DNA of 64,000 nt from Eleusine coracana subsp. coracana (lineage: Eukaryota > Streptophyta > Magnoliopsida > Poales > Poaceae). Where the stretch lies: contig CM064417.1 in assembly GCA_032690845.1 (NCBI GenBank), forward strand, positions 40,740,432-40,804,431, in the 5' to 3' direction. The notes below the pieces were generated by a model. It did not search any database. It was not told the DNA's origin and saw nothing but the letters and a program-made list of their open reading frames with translations. Within the stretch, counting starts at the first letter, position 1, and the number at the start of each line of letters is the position of its first letter. A program made the position numbers and the translations under genes. This document shows positions 24,071 to 36,280 of this stretch, in pieces.

Positions 24071-25439
24071 CGCCTTCCCCGACTCCTCGTTGGACCACTC
24101 CCGCTGGAGTGCCGGTCCCTCCCGCCACCGATGTGGAGTTCTCGCCCACGAGCCCGCAATCACTCCCGGAGTGAAGACATGGTGCGCGTCACCGCTGCCA
24201 TCATGGCACAAGCTTGCCTCCCTCGAGAACTTGCGGGACTCCCCGAGCCGACACAGGCGCTCACTATTGATGGCCCCTTCACCGGTGGGCTTAAACCGGG
24301 TACAAACGTGTGACGGCCTACACAACCGATCACGATAGGCTCGATCATCGATACCTAACCGGTCTAGGTCTCACCATAGACCAAGAGTAACAACCTAGAT
24401 CACACCCTCAAGGACACCCTAGCCTTAGATGTGCATCAATGCTCAAGTTACTCTCACTAGCACTCTCAAGATATGAAATATCTCCTCCTAGTGCTATCCT
24501 CTTTTCTACTTGGCTCTCACCAAATGCTCCAAGCAATTCCACTGGCCAAGAGAGGTCTCCAACACCCCAGCAACGAAGTTATATAGGCTTTCAACCTCCA
24601 ACTAACCGTTGCTCCACGAAATCAGCTTTCTAGGCCTACTGACCGGAACGTCCGGTCACTGCCTGACCGGACCGTCCGGTCACTACAGTCTTTAGCTCCA
24701 ACGGCTCTGCCCCTGCTGACTTCTCTACTGATCGAACCGTACGGTCAATTGACCGGACCGTCCGGTCCATTTCTCTCTCCAGTCCAGGAATATTTTAGTG
24801 CTGCTTCCTCTCTGCCCTGTTCCTTAGCTGTACTGATCGTACCGTCCGGTCTCTGTAGCTCCTGCACAGACAGATTCCTCGCTGCTTCGCTGGAAGTCCC
24901 AGACAACTTCACCTAGTGACCGTACAGTCCGGTCACCACTGACCCCTCTATCCAGTCACTATGTTCAGAAGCTGAAACTTGTCGTCTTCGCTTGACTTCA
25001 TTTCCTGGCTTCTCCGAATAGTTCCTTAGCTTCTCCACTGTCACCTAGTGCCTGTGATTTCACTGAGAATCCATGCACATCACCGACTAGACATGACCTA
25101 AGAGAAATGACCTAGACCCCCTTGATAGTCCGGTTTTTTCTATGGACTCAAAGCCCTAACATCTAGACAAGTATTCCCAACACTTGCTCCATAGCTTGTC
25201 CTCAGCTTTGATCCATCTCCATCAACCCTTGGACTCCATCAAGCTCATAAGCCTCCATGCTTGTGGTCATTGTCATCAACCGTCAAGGCAACCATCACCC
25301 ATATGATTTATGTTTGAGTTTAGAGATGATTCCTACATAGACAACACTCGTGTAGATATTAGCCCACAATTTTATAGTTGTCATCTATCACCAAAACATT
25401 CATACCTTAGGGATCCCATCAATGGTCATGAAGCTTACA
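24071..25439 (-). repeat. Copia2 3' LTR, inner fragment
   Basis: Continues the LTR interrupted at 12241; GATGG at 24066-24070 is the second copy of the TSD. It aligns with about 62145-63529. It carries a - strand TATA box (24578-24585) and the GACCGGACCGTCCGGTC-type palindrome cluster at 24641-24957. Confidence 0.9.
24641..24957. promoter_or_regulatory. GACCGGACCGTCCGGTC palindromes in the Copia2 3' LTR
   Basis: At least six perfect or degenerate copies, the first pair at 24641-24658 and 24664-24681. On the - strand they lie 56 bases and more upstream of the TATA box. Confidence 0.8.
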
Positions 25440-25453
25440 ATCTCCCCCTTTTT
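25440..25453 (-). other. Polypurine tract of Copia2
   Basis: On the - strand an A-run and G-run (AAAAAGGGGGAGAT) abut the 3' LTR, as expected for plus-strand DNA priming. Confidence 0.8.
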
Positions 25454-26013
25454 AGTGCTTCATGACAACCACTATTTATCATAATCTTGTCAATGAACCA
25501 CAAGGCTAAAAGAGCTACACTATGATCGGAAGGAACCACAAAAGCATAAGAGAGAAACGTACAAGGTCCTACTCAAATGAGCATCATCAAGAGCTAAGAG
25601 GAATAAGAAAGAAACACACACTCTATATGATCTGCATGCATGTCATGAGAAGATATTAATAAAAACATAAAGACATGCAATACAGGACATGAATGATGAT
25701 ATGCAATAGGTTAGCATGGCAATGCATAAGAATTAAGAACAAGCAATCATCATCATCATGGAATCATACACAGGCATACAGGATAAATAAAGAAGACCAA
25801 GCACTGTGAAAGAAAATAAACCAAGTGAGATCAAGATGAGTCAAACACAAGCGAATGGAAAACATGACTCATCGAAATCCTTGAATATCTCGCTAAAAAC
25901 ACCAAAATAAGATTCAAACGTATCTAACTCCCAAAAACCAATGTACATGTATGCTCCCCTTAGATACATGCTACTCTCGATCGCACAGGATCACACTCCA
26001 ACTCCCCCTAGAC

Positions 26014-28393
26014 CTATGACATACTTCTCCCTCTTTGGCAACAAGCACCAAAAAGTGGGAAAAGAGAACATCTATGTGCTCGTGGTTGAACGAAGTGGTG
26101 CAGCGACATCCTCTGAAGACTCTGCTCCAGGCTGCTCCTGTGCTGGATTTTGCTGCGCTCCCTGAGCCTTAGCCACCTGAGCATCCATCTGCTTGAAGAA
26201 GTCAAGGTTTACAGGTGACTCAGACCCTCTGTCCTGCCCTGTTGGTGGGACTATGGATGTCTCCTCGGCAACAGTCGCCTAAAGAAGAGCAATGTCATCC
26301 ACGTCCTCCTGAGTGAAGCCTCGGCGGACCAGATTCTCTGCTACCTGAGGTGTGAGAGTGCTAACTATAGCAGTGGAAGGTGGAGCTGTAGCTGACTCTG
26401 GGGCTGGCTGGGAGTCTGCATGAGTGGTGTGCACAATCTCTGAGAACAGACTTCTGACTGGTGGCTGCTACTGGGAGGTGGTAGGTGCTATCTTCTACGA
26501 GGCTGTAGACTATGCAGGTGAAGAGAACAACGCAGGGACTAAGAATCCTGACAAGGGGGAGAGCTGAGTCACTTGAGAGAAAGTCTATCCTACTCCCCCT
26601 ATCGGTAACACCCCTGAGTGTGACAACCCGCTGGACTGAGCTATCATCATAGCAGTGAAGGGGCCTGCTTGGGTCGGAAGCTGCTGCACTGTGATAGTAT
26701 GGGGACTCCTGCCTACTGGCCAGTCTGTTCTCTCGTGAGCTCCGTCATCTGAGTCATCAGGGTGGTTACTAGTGCCATTTGCTGTCTCTGAAGCTCTGCC
26801 TGTCCCCTGATGACCTTCATCACCTGACGTCTATCCTCAGCTGTGCTCTAGATGAACTCACCCAGGCGTCCTGCAAGTGCTGCTACAGTGAAAGTGTCCT
26901 CTGACTGCATACCCGTAGGCTGGGGAGGTGCTTCTGTACTGGTTGACTCAGGAACCACCGTCTCTGGATGAGCTGCCTGCTCGTGAGTGAATGGCGGTGA
27001 CTCCTACTCCTCCTCTCCTGTCAGCTGACTAGAGGCTTCCTGCGAACCCTTAGGGACTCTAGCTGAGTAGTTGGTGGTCACCTCAGGGAACGCGTCGTAC
27101 TGCTCCCCCGTCACTAGTCCCATCCTCCTCAGTAGATAGAAAATGTAGGGAGCATAGACCAAGTGACCTCCTCCTACTCTCTCAGAAATAACCTCCTCCA
27201 TCTCACGAATCAGTAAATTAGCCAAGTCAAACGGCTGTCTCCTCAGAAGAGCTGCTACTGCCCACTAGTGAAGTAGAGTGAACTCCTCTCTGTAGCCAGA
27301 CCTGGGAATGATAGTCCTGGTGACTATCTCTCTAACCACCTTGGCCTCTGCGGCGAGTCTCGCAAGACCTCTCTCAAAACCTGGGGTGTGCGGTGGTGGA
27401 AAGGCGACCGACACCATGTCATCTGAAGGTAGCTTCCTTCCCTGTGGTCTGCGGGGTGGAGCAAGGGTCGGGTAGGCACTCCTGTAGCTAGAAGTCTGCA
27501 GCAAGGAGTCTAAAGCTGGCTATCAGGTCTCCCCTGCTCACACGCTGTGATTGCCCTCTGAATAAGAACCAGATCTCTGAGAAGTCTCTAGCAACCCACA
27601 GTGTCGTATAGAACTCTAGCACTATGTCCTCTTTGTACCTGTATGGCTCCGTGACCAACTTCTGGGCAAGTATGTGAAATACTACTCCATGTCTGTCCTG
27701 GTGGCCCTCTTCATGGCCTGGTAAGTAGTGTATTGCTGCAGCACGAACAACTTATCTTTGCCTTTTAGCAAAAGATAGTGTCTCAGACCCTCTCCAATCC
27801 TCCTCTAGAGGCCTGTCCAGTACATCTCTTATGCAGCAGGGTCCCTAGGGACTGGAACCCACTACTCGAAGGGGTCCAGACAAAGTGTCTTAAGGTCCTT
27901 TGCAAGAACCTTAAGAATGTTTGTCTCCCCGGCTGCCTGTACCAGTCTCTGTAGCCTCCTCGTGCACACTGCATAGGTGCACTGCGGGTCTCCTGTCCGG
28001 TAAGTAGTCCTCTACTGCTGTGGCTGTGCTAGCTACTCAGTCTCCTCCTCTGACTCTTCTGACTTTGAGCTCTCCTCTGAGTCTAACTCATCCTCCTTTG
28101 ACTCCTCCTGCTACCTGGAGGATCCCTGCTCCGCAGGTCCCGAGGAAGCTGATCCCTGTGTACAGCTCTGGCCCTATGGTCCTCTGCCTGGTGCTCCTCC
28201 TATGACCCTGGTCGTCAGTCTGTGTACCTATGATCAGTAGTGATCCAGGTGTCCTGCGGGAAGCCTCCATGGCCGCTATGTGCTGTGCAACTCTCCTGGC
28301 CCTCTCTGACTCTAGGTCCAGCCTCATTCTCTTCTTGCTCTTTGGCTTCTCTGGCATCTTTCCCTTGCCCTTATCCTGACCTGAACCTGCCAT
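26014..28393 (-). pseudogene. Copia2 extra ORF, unrecognised and degenerate
   Basis: A - strand reading region begins at ATG 28393 with a basic start (KGKGKMPEKPKSKKRMRLD) and continues with many stops to about 26014. Recoverable blocks are 27974-27783, 27504-27265 and 27225-27004, the last containing LLIREMEEVISERVGGGH and YAPYIFYLLRRMGL. A Gln/Pro/Ser-rich tail follows. The middle block resembles the helical domain of the 'putative plant transposon protein' ORFs found in many plant retrotransposons; this is a by-eye resemblance. It occupies the place where Sireviruses may carry an env-like gene, but no signal peptide or membrane segment is visible. Function unknown. Confidence 0.55.
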
Positions 28394-28631
28394 CTGCTGC
28401 TGCTGACTGCTCTCACTGCACGCACGTAGGTATAGATGGGATAAGCATAGAGTCTATATAAATCTACCAGCAAAGCACCGGTAGGTAAGAATGCGAAAAA
28501 GAAATCCTACCACTGAATGAAGGACATGATCACTAGACAAATAAAGCAATGTAGTCAACAGTGATCATCGACTATATGTGGCCGGTGCGAGTCATCTAGT
28601 GTGCAGTCAAATAATAGGCAATAAATCTAAC

Positions 28632-29612
28632 TGCAGACTATATGAGAGACAACCCTAGACATGGAATTTACAGATAGGCAAGGAATAAATTGCAGCAAAG
28701 TTGAGCTAATTACCTAATTAATGCAACTAGACATGGGCAATTAATCTAATTTGCATCAGTTAAGGGAATTGCTCGCAATTTAGGGCATAAATCGATGGAT
28801 TGGAAGAGAAGCCTCAATACACTAGAGGATTGATGTCAAACAACACAAGGAACACAACCGATCACCGAGGAACGCCAATGAACAGTAAAGTGGACAACAT
28901 TCTCTCAATCAATGGAGCTCGACGAGGAGGGTGAGTGGAGCTGCTACTCTGGTTGTGCACGCGTGGGGGAAGAGCAAACTCGATGCCTGGGACTTGCTCT
29001 ATGGCTGCCAGCGAGACGACGAGCGGTGGCGCTGCTTGGTGTGGGAACTGGGCAAGGCGGCGACGGCAGGGCGCGAGTGCTGCAGGCGGCGAGCGCGGGC
29101 AGGCGGCGCATAGCGAGCTTGGCTGGAGGTCGGAGGGGAGGCGTGCGGCAACGACGGTGTCGGAAGGAGCGACGGAGGCAAGTCCTAGGCAAAGTCTCGG
29201 TGTCGAGGGTCGAACAGGGAAGAAAACAATCGACTGGATTTTGACCTAGGTCAAAAAGAAATGAACTACCGAGATCCAAAGAGGAATAGATCAACGGTCA
29301 CAGATCAGGATTGCATCGCGCGATCAAGCATAGTGATCAGATGGTACGGTCTAGACCGGACTGTCCGGTCAGTCTTCGATAAAGTCGAGTATTTATACAG
29401 ACCGGACAGTACTGTCAGGTTGATCGTTCTATCCAGTCTCTATAACTCAACAGTCCTGAAGCACTGTGCACATGTGCACTGACCAGATTGTACGGTCACT
29501 CTAGAATTTTTGCTGAATCAAGGATTTTCTCTATTTTCCAAGTGCCCTCACTTAACAGCCAAATAAAACTTTGCACTTGGAATTTGAAGGGAACTCTCGA
29601 ACACTCTGTTTC
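28632..29612. repeat. Left copy of a ~1 kb direct duplication flanking B
   Basis: Aligns almost end to end with 47930-48969, about 7-8% different by eye plus two short indels. It is Copia2 internal DNA with a GC-rich block (28910-29220) and CCGGTC palindromes. It ends exactly where B's truncated 5' LTR begins. Confidence 0.88.
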
Positions 29613-30211
29613 AAAGTCGGGCTGTGAATAAAAGTCAAAGTCAATCGTTGTTACCCTTTTTATTATTATTAACCATAACTTTGAGGTATAGGTGTTCATC
29701 GGAGGCCACGGAAAAACTAAGACCCTTCGGGCGGTACCTCCTCGCCCTCGAAGGATGAAGCCAACACATCCTTTGAAGGATAGAGCAGCGGACCCTTCAA
29801 GCAGTACCTCCGCGCCCTTGAAGGATGAAACTATCATCCTTCGATGGACAGGATGCCAGGCAAGATCAAGAACCGGCATGGCGTGAAGAGGGCAACACGT
29901 GGCACCAGCACGTGTTGTGGTGTGCGGAACAAGGAAGGGTACCAGAAGAGCTCAAATGATCAATTTATCCTTTATAACCATTTTGTACAGAATATTCGAA
30001 GAATGAAGTAGGTATTTAGGGACAAAATGGTCATTTGCATATGACCTAAGTACGGGCCTATAAATAGAACGCCCATACTTACTTGTAACGGGATGAATCT
30101 TTTTGGGGATGCGTGAGGAGCCTGTTGTTCCGTTTCATACCCTTCGTGATTCCTTTTCATGTTTACTCTTTCTGTTAGTGGCACTGAAGCTTGCGCTTTG
30201 TGACACCAACA
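29613..30211 (+). repeat. 5' LTR of B, 5'-truncated
   Basis: Aligns with 47329-47929 (about 95% by eye); lacks the counterpart of 47290-47328. TATA box at 30058-30067. Confidence 0.9.
30058..30067 (+). promoter_or_regulatory. TATA box of the B 5' LTR
   Basis: CTATAAATAG, identical at 47774-47783 in the other LTR. Confidence 0.75.
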
Positions 30212-30212
30212 G

Positions 30213-30224
30213 TGGCGCCCACCG
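30213..30224 (+). other. Primer-binding site of B
   Basis: TGGCGCCCACCG begins two bases after the LTR, a PBS form common in Tat-type plant elements. Confidence 0.85.
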
Positions 30225-30781
30225 TATTGTGAGCTTGTACATAAGCTCACGATGACTCAACTCCACGGACCGCGCTTCTGGAGACCCCCAACTGACTGAC
30301 GATCAATCTACATCGCAAGTAACAAAAGAGAAACCCCCAAAGTGCAACCATCACTTCAAGCAGAAGTGGTGGGTGGTCTAAAAGACCCAGTACAACATCC
30401 TGTACAACCGTCAAGCTCAAACCTTCTGGGAAGCAACACCCCAACCTCAATGACAGCAACACAAGAGATGGAACTGTTAGCCCAAAGAGCCGAGCCTTAC
30501 AAGAGAAAGAGTACATAGCCCAGCTCAGACTCAAGAATCTGCAACTTGCAAAAGAAGTCGAAGAACTCCAGAGAACCATTGGCAGGGCAAGCCACCAAGA
30601 ATCAAACCCAACGCCTGAAGCTCACCTGTACCTTGAGCAAGAAGTACCACTCACACCAAGCCATTAGCCGATAGCCGCAAAAGTGCTGCCAATTCGAAGA
30701 GCAAGCACAACGAGCATAATCGACAAAGACTCACCTCTCTCTGAAGGGTTGCAAAGAGCTCCATACCCATCGTAGTTCAGA

Positions 30782-31895
30782 ATGATACCGCTAGCCAAAT
30801 TCAGGGGAAATTCTGACCCAAGGCAATTCCTCATTAGCTATGAAGCAGCAATCATATCAGCACGTGGAGACGAGGTAACCTTGGCAAAGGCATTCGTATG
30901 CACCCTCAAAGAGTCCGCCCTCAATTGGTATTTCAACCTGCCCACGGGTCTCTATACAGCTGGGAAAATATCAGGGATAAGGTGGTCGCAAGCTTTCGAG
31001 GGCTCCGCACCATTATGGAACCATCGCATGAGCTATTGAATATTGCCCAGCAAGAAAATGAGCAATTACATGAGTACTATAGAAGATTCCAAGCCCTGAG
31101 TGTCACGGATGAGGCGGCAATAAGTTCTGTACTCAGAGGCATGCGAGCATGCCAAATGTCTTCATACTGCGCGTGGATACCCCCGCACACCATGCAAATG
31201 TTATGCACAACGTTCGAAGAATACAGTAGATCGGATGTGGATTACAAGAGACGCAAGCAAACTCAAAGTAAGAGCCACAACCAGTCACATAGCGAAGGTG
31301 GCTATCAAGAAAGGCAGTATAGAAAAACTAAGCAATCCACAGAACCCTCGCCTTCATTCATCGGTCACATCGAGGGGGAGAAAGAAGACACCATTGGCAG
31401 AGATAACCAAAGTAATGATTTCAGAGGAAGCAGCCAACAAGGGCGTGGCAGAGGCCGAGGCTCTCAAGTTCAGACTTGACCGGCCAGAAAGTCGCACTGT
31501 TTCTACTGCGGAGAGGACAAGGGGCACAAAACTTCCACTTGCTTCAAAGCAAAAGAAATCAGAAAAGAAGGCTTCGTCCTTACCCAAAGCCATCAATTAT
31601 ACATCACCCAACCCATGGCCCCAGCAACCATATCCACAACCCGCTCAGCCCAACTACCATTACCCAAGCATCCACCATCATCAACTTTATGCACCATCCC
31701 CATATTTTCATCCAACTCACCCCACACAACCGCCCAACCAATACGCCCAACCAAGACAACAAATCCAGCAATCATCACCCAGCCAAGACCAGCAAAGGCA
31801 AAAGCAAGAGCCTCAACACCTACCACAGTCCAAACCAGAGCCCACCCCAAATCAAGCCGCAACCTTCCCAGTACAAGGTTACATCGGAATGATAT
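30782..31895 (+). pseudogene. B gag, cut by element C
   Basis: Gag core (ARGDEVTLAKAFVCTLKESA; then LLNIAQQENEQLHEYYRRF) with a frameshift near 30970. A Gln/Arg/Gly-rich stretch ends at a TGA (31477-31479). The CCHC knuckle CFYCGEDKGHKTSTC follows in the same frame at about 31498-31542, then a Pro/Gln-rich tail. It is cut at about 31895 by C. The leader 30225-30781 holds further gag N-terminal remnants with stops. Confidence 0.85.
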
Positions 31896-32983
31896 TGGGG
31901 CTTCCATCCACTATTGTTCATATATTCTAACATCTTCATCTCTTCAGGGCAATCTTTCTGCACATGACCAAATTCTCCACACTCACTACATGTTGAGCGT
32001 GATTCTGCCAGCTTGAGTGTCTCTTCCTTAGGGATATGAAGATTATTGTCCAACCTTCTTTGAATAGCATCAAGGCAATCTATAATCAATTCTTCCTGAG
32101 TCTTTTCAATCACACTCTTCACTACTCCTTTTGAAGGTTGCAAATTCCTTGAGCTTCCCTCACCATCCCATGATTGATTTTCAACTAGCAACTTGACCAA
32201 ATTCTTAGCTTCGGTGGGGGTTTTTGACATGAATGATCCTGCAGCTGAGGCATCCAAATGTTAACGCGGCAAAAGATTCAATCCTGTGTAGAACTTCTTA
32301 ACAACTTCTCCAACCGTCAGACCTTGATGAGGGCATGCATCCATATGCTCATTGTATCTTTCCCATGCTTCTCCAATGCTCTCATCAATATTCTGTGTAA
32401 ATCTAAGAATCTTATTTTTCAAAGCTTGAGTCTTACCAGGAGGGAAGTATTTGGCCAAGAATTCGGCTGCTAATGTGTTCCACACCGTTTTCACTGTGTT
32501 TTCCAATCCATTGTACCATTGCTTGGGGCGTCCGACTAGAGAGAAAGGGAACAGCCTCACACGCGCTTGATCTCCTGTCAATCCCGCTATCTTGAATGTG
32601 CTGCAAACTTCAAGGAAGTGTTGCAAGTGATGATTGGGATCTTCTGAACCTGTGAACGGTTGTTGCACCACTATTCCAACATATCTCTCCAATTGATATG
32701 GAAGTTGATCTTGAGCTTCTTGGAAATTTGTCTTGACAATACTAGTCAATTGTGGCTTGAGACGATTAACCATAGGTACCTCTGCCATCTCCTCTTCATC
32801 TTGCTCTTGAACTGAGTCTTCTATTGTGAATAATAATCGAGGTGTTGCACGGACTGCTTCCAAATCTCCAAGTGATTTTCTTCTCTTCTTCGTTGTTCTT
32901 TTCTTGTGTAAGAGTCTTTCTAGATCATCGGCGTAATTAGAGGGTTTGTTTGACTTAGGACCGTCCATACCTGTTAGTTTCAC
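31896..32983 (-). pseudogene. C gag, left copy
   Basis: ATG at 32983 after the PBS. Capsid core as in GIP (RVRLFPFSLVGRPKQW, AEFLAKYFPPGKT). A TAA at 32261-32263 interrupts; the frame continues to the CCHC knuckle CSECGEFGHVQKDC and stops making sense at the B junction (about 31895). Confidence 0.88.
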
Positions 32984-33069
32984 TTAACAGAATATATGTA
33001 CTAGAGAGACAAGTAAAGCACAATGAATAAACACTAATACATCAAACAATGTTTAAAAACCTGCTATAG

Positions 33070-33087
33070 TCCCCGGCAACGGCGCCA
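33070..33087 (-). other. Primer-binding site of C
   Basis: On the - strand TGGCGCCGTTGCCGGGGA, an exact Asp-tRNA-type PBS. Confidence 0.92.
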
Positions 33088-33099
33088 GAAAATAGAGCT

Positions 33100-34720
33100 T
33101 GTTGGTCGCATCTACGCACCCACTTATATATCGCAAGAGGACGGTGTACGATTATAGCATTTTTTTCCCTTAAATTGAGTATTCCAAGGTATATCGAATC
33201 CACTGGGACCTTAAGGATTTATTAAACAAAGTTAACAGTAAAAGATCTAGTCAAGGCTACTGTCAAGGTTAGGTTGCATGAGGGGGAGACTATCCAGCGC
33301 AAAGGTGCACCAGACAGTAAATCTGTCGTTGCGCCGGTCGGCGCGAGGATTGAGCCGATCAGCACACTGGTGAAACAGAACGAAGTGCGCGAGATCTATT
33401 AAATCTGGGGTTGCACCGATTCGCGCTGGAACTGAGTCGATCAGCACACTGGTGGATCTAAGTCAAAGTGGTTGCGCCGATTGGCGTAGGATTGAGCCGA
33501 TCGGCACACCAGTGAGTCTAAGCCAAAGTGTTCCAGATCTGTAAACCTATGCTGGTAAGTGAGTAGCCATATATATACTAGTGAGATCGTAACCAAGTAG
33601 TCTAATTGAATAGCATCATAATGGGTAATTACATAAATCAATAAAAACCTATAATGAGTAAGATCACCCTGCTTTCCGAGCGGCTCCCTATTTTAATCGC
33701 AGCGGGGAAGAAACCCTTAATCGCGCGAGTATCTTACCCTACTCAACTATCCAATAGTGCTGCGCAGGCTGAGTGCCGTCACCGCTAAACCACGCTACTG
33801 GCATCATCAAGCAACCATAATCAATACAATGTCCGAGTACTATCCTAATCACCACGATTACGATAATATCTTACTTACTTAGCCTAGAACTAAGAAATTG
33901 GAATAAGCACATGCATGATTATAGAATCAAGATAGACAAATCACCAAAACCATCATCAACATATTCAATCATCCTTGAGATACATAGAGTAAGATTCATC
34001 CCCGTAGAGATGGCCTACCTTGACGGATCACCTCTTGACTCTAGTGGTTCTTGAAACTCAACTAGAGATCTATTCTAACGGGGCAAGCCCCGGTGGCTCT
34101 AACTCACGGATCTGGTGTCCCTCTGTCGCCTCCTCTTCTGCGGCGAGGGTTTACAAGTATTTATAGGGGTTCTACTCGTAAAGGACTCAGTTTCTAGCAA
34201 ATAAGGCGGTTGCGCCGATCGGCGCAGGATTGCGCCGATCGGTGCAAGCCGTGTCCTCTCTAATTTCTTCCCCGAGTCGGTTCCTCTGTCTTCCACAGCT
34301 GCCATGTGGGCCTTTTCCTTCGAGATAAAGTCTTCTACTGCATGTTAAGATCTTGGAGTTTCATAAATCTTCTTGAAGTTCCATAATTCTTCTTAGACAA
34401 ATATCTTCAAGTGTCTTCCATAAACATGTGGAATGGGCCTCGATCACTTCTGTGGGTCAAAACACCCTTGCGCCGATCGGCTCATGGACTGCGCCGATCG
34501 GCGCACTGGGCTTGTTTAGTGCTTTTTGTCGGTTCTGGACTCCTGTCCTCTCCATCATCGCATTAATCACCAATTTTACCTGTTTCTGCAATAAAGCTCC
34601 AAAACAACACATATACAAATTAATAGGCAATACTACCGGTAAATTGCCTAAATTAGAATCAATTATGCTCTAATTGGGATAATATTCACATATAAAAGGG
34701 GCACTTAGGAAGTGCCAACA
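33100..34720 (-). repeat. Complete LTR of C
   Basis: TGTTGGTCGC...GTGCCAACA on +, 1621 bases. - strand TATA near 34159-34167. Palindrome pairs at about 33334-33366, 33414-33450, 33470-33510, 34212-34246 and 34470-34506. Followed by the PPT (34721-34734). Confidence 0.9.
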
Positions 34721-34734
34721 GTTCCCCCACACTT

Positions 34735-36280
34735 AAACCTTTGCTCGTCCCGAGTAAAGTAAAAGAAAGAAAAATCAAAAAACATACTCTTTCTATCATA
34801 AAAGATATCTCAAATCAGCAAATGTTGAGCATTGTTCTATTGTGGTGTATTTCATATTGGTATTCAGCAAAATAGATCAAATATGGGCATAAGCTTAAAG
34901 TTCTCCCCAAAGCAAAAGATCATGTCCAATTCATAAATTATAACTTTTCCATAGATGAAAATCACTTAAAAGATTGTTGTGAACATCGAGAATCTATCTT
35001 CCAAATAATCTAAGGCAATAACTCATCTTTCAAATCACTCAACCTATATTCTACATCATAATGATCAAATAATATTAGTATAAGGCTTATATGAGTAGCT
35101 AGGTGAAGTAATTCAAGGATTGCAAACATAAATCAATAATATATTGTAAAGCTAGGAGATTATTCTTCGTTGGAATTATAGAAACTTATCAAGATGGCAA
35201 TTAAGAAAGAAAATTTAAGAAAGGACTCAGACTTTGGATATGTGGACATGTGCATAGCAAAAATTATATCTTGGAAAATTGCAAATGGTTGGAATGATTC
35301 ATGGCTATATTGAATTTCGAGAATAAGCATGTCATATACCATCCCCCTACACTTAAAATTTTGCTAGTCCCTTAGCAAACAGCAGAGTTTTTTTTTTCAC
35401 CACTGCTGCGCCGATCGGCTCAGGGTGCGCTGATCGGCTCTCAACCCAAATTTACCAACATTTGTTGGTATTTGATTCATCTGGCTTCAACATTTATTCA
35501 TGAATTAAATATAGCTAGAAATATAGGATGTGGTCAAGGAATGATACTCAACAAGATGTTTTGGGTTTATGGTAGTGTACTTAGCGGAATTGAATTTTTG
35601 CATGAGTAATTTCAAGGCTAGAAAAAGAAACGCAAAGAATTGCCATCTTAATAAAGTTCATACCAAAAAGAATTAAATCCTAACCGAACTCAACCATCAA
35701 TATAATATTTATCTACATATCAAAGGTTCATGAGTATTGTTCAAAATATGGCATTAGTAGGTAAGGATCTTGAAAAACAATAAATTCTAAAGTTTACAAT
35801 ATGAAAATTTATTTTTGAAAAGATTGGTACTAAGTTATCATTACAAACTGGACAACACAAATGAAGCACATGGGTACTCAAAATTGCTCCACATAAGACA
35901 TATTTGCCGAATAATCATTAAGTGTAAGTTCAAAATTTTATTCAATGCTCAACACTATTTTATCTTCATCAACACTTTTCAAGAAAGAATAAATAATTCA
36001 ATTTTCCTAATAGAGCATAACCGGCACCATTATATTAAGATTGAAACTTGAATACATGATGATGATTTTTGCACACACTTGCATGAAAATAAAACTACTA
36101 CTAACACACTTGTATGAAAATAAAACTACTACTAACACACTTGCATGAAAGTAAGCACACCCGATACATGGTTTCCCAACCCTCTCACACACATATAAGT
36201 AAATAAAGAAAAAGATTGCAAAAGATAAAAGAAAATGCAAACGGAAAACCGATACTCGTGCCAACTCCTAGGCACTCTAG
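34735..36280 (-). other. C 3' untranslated region
   Basis: AT-rich, no supported ORF; the counterpart of 56860-58468 in GIP. Palindromes at 35408-35435. Contains about two and a half copies of the 31-base repeat near 36075-36150. Confidence 0.75.

Noticed and set aside
28912..29294. Overlapping ORFs in the GC-rich block
   Set aside because: Open in several frames on both strands because of base composition. The second copy at 48207-48625 does not keep the same frame.
31593..31907. - strand frame opposite B gag tail
   Set aside because: Antisense of a Pro/Gln-rich, A/C-biased coding stretch; not conserved across the C junction.
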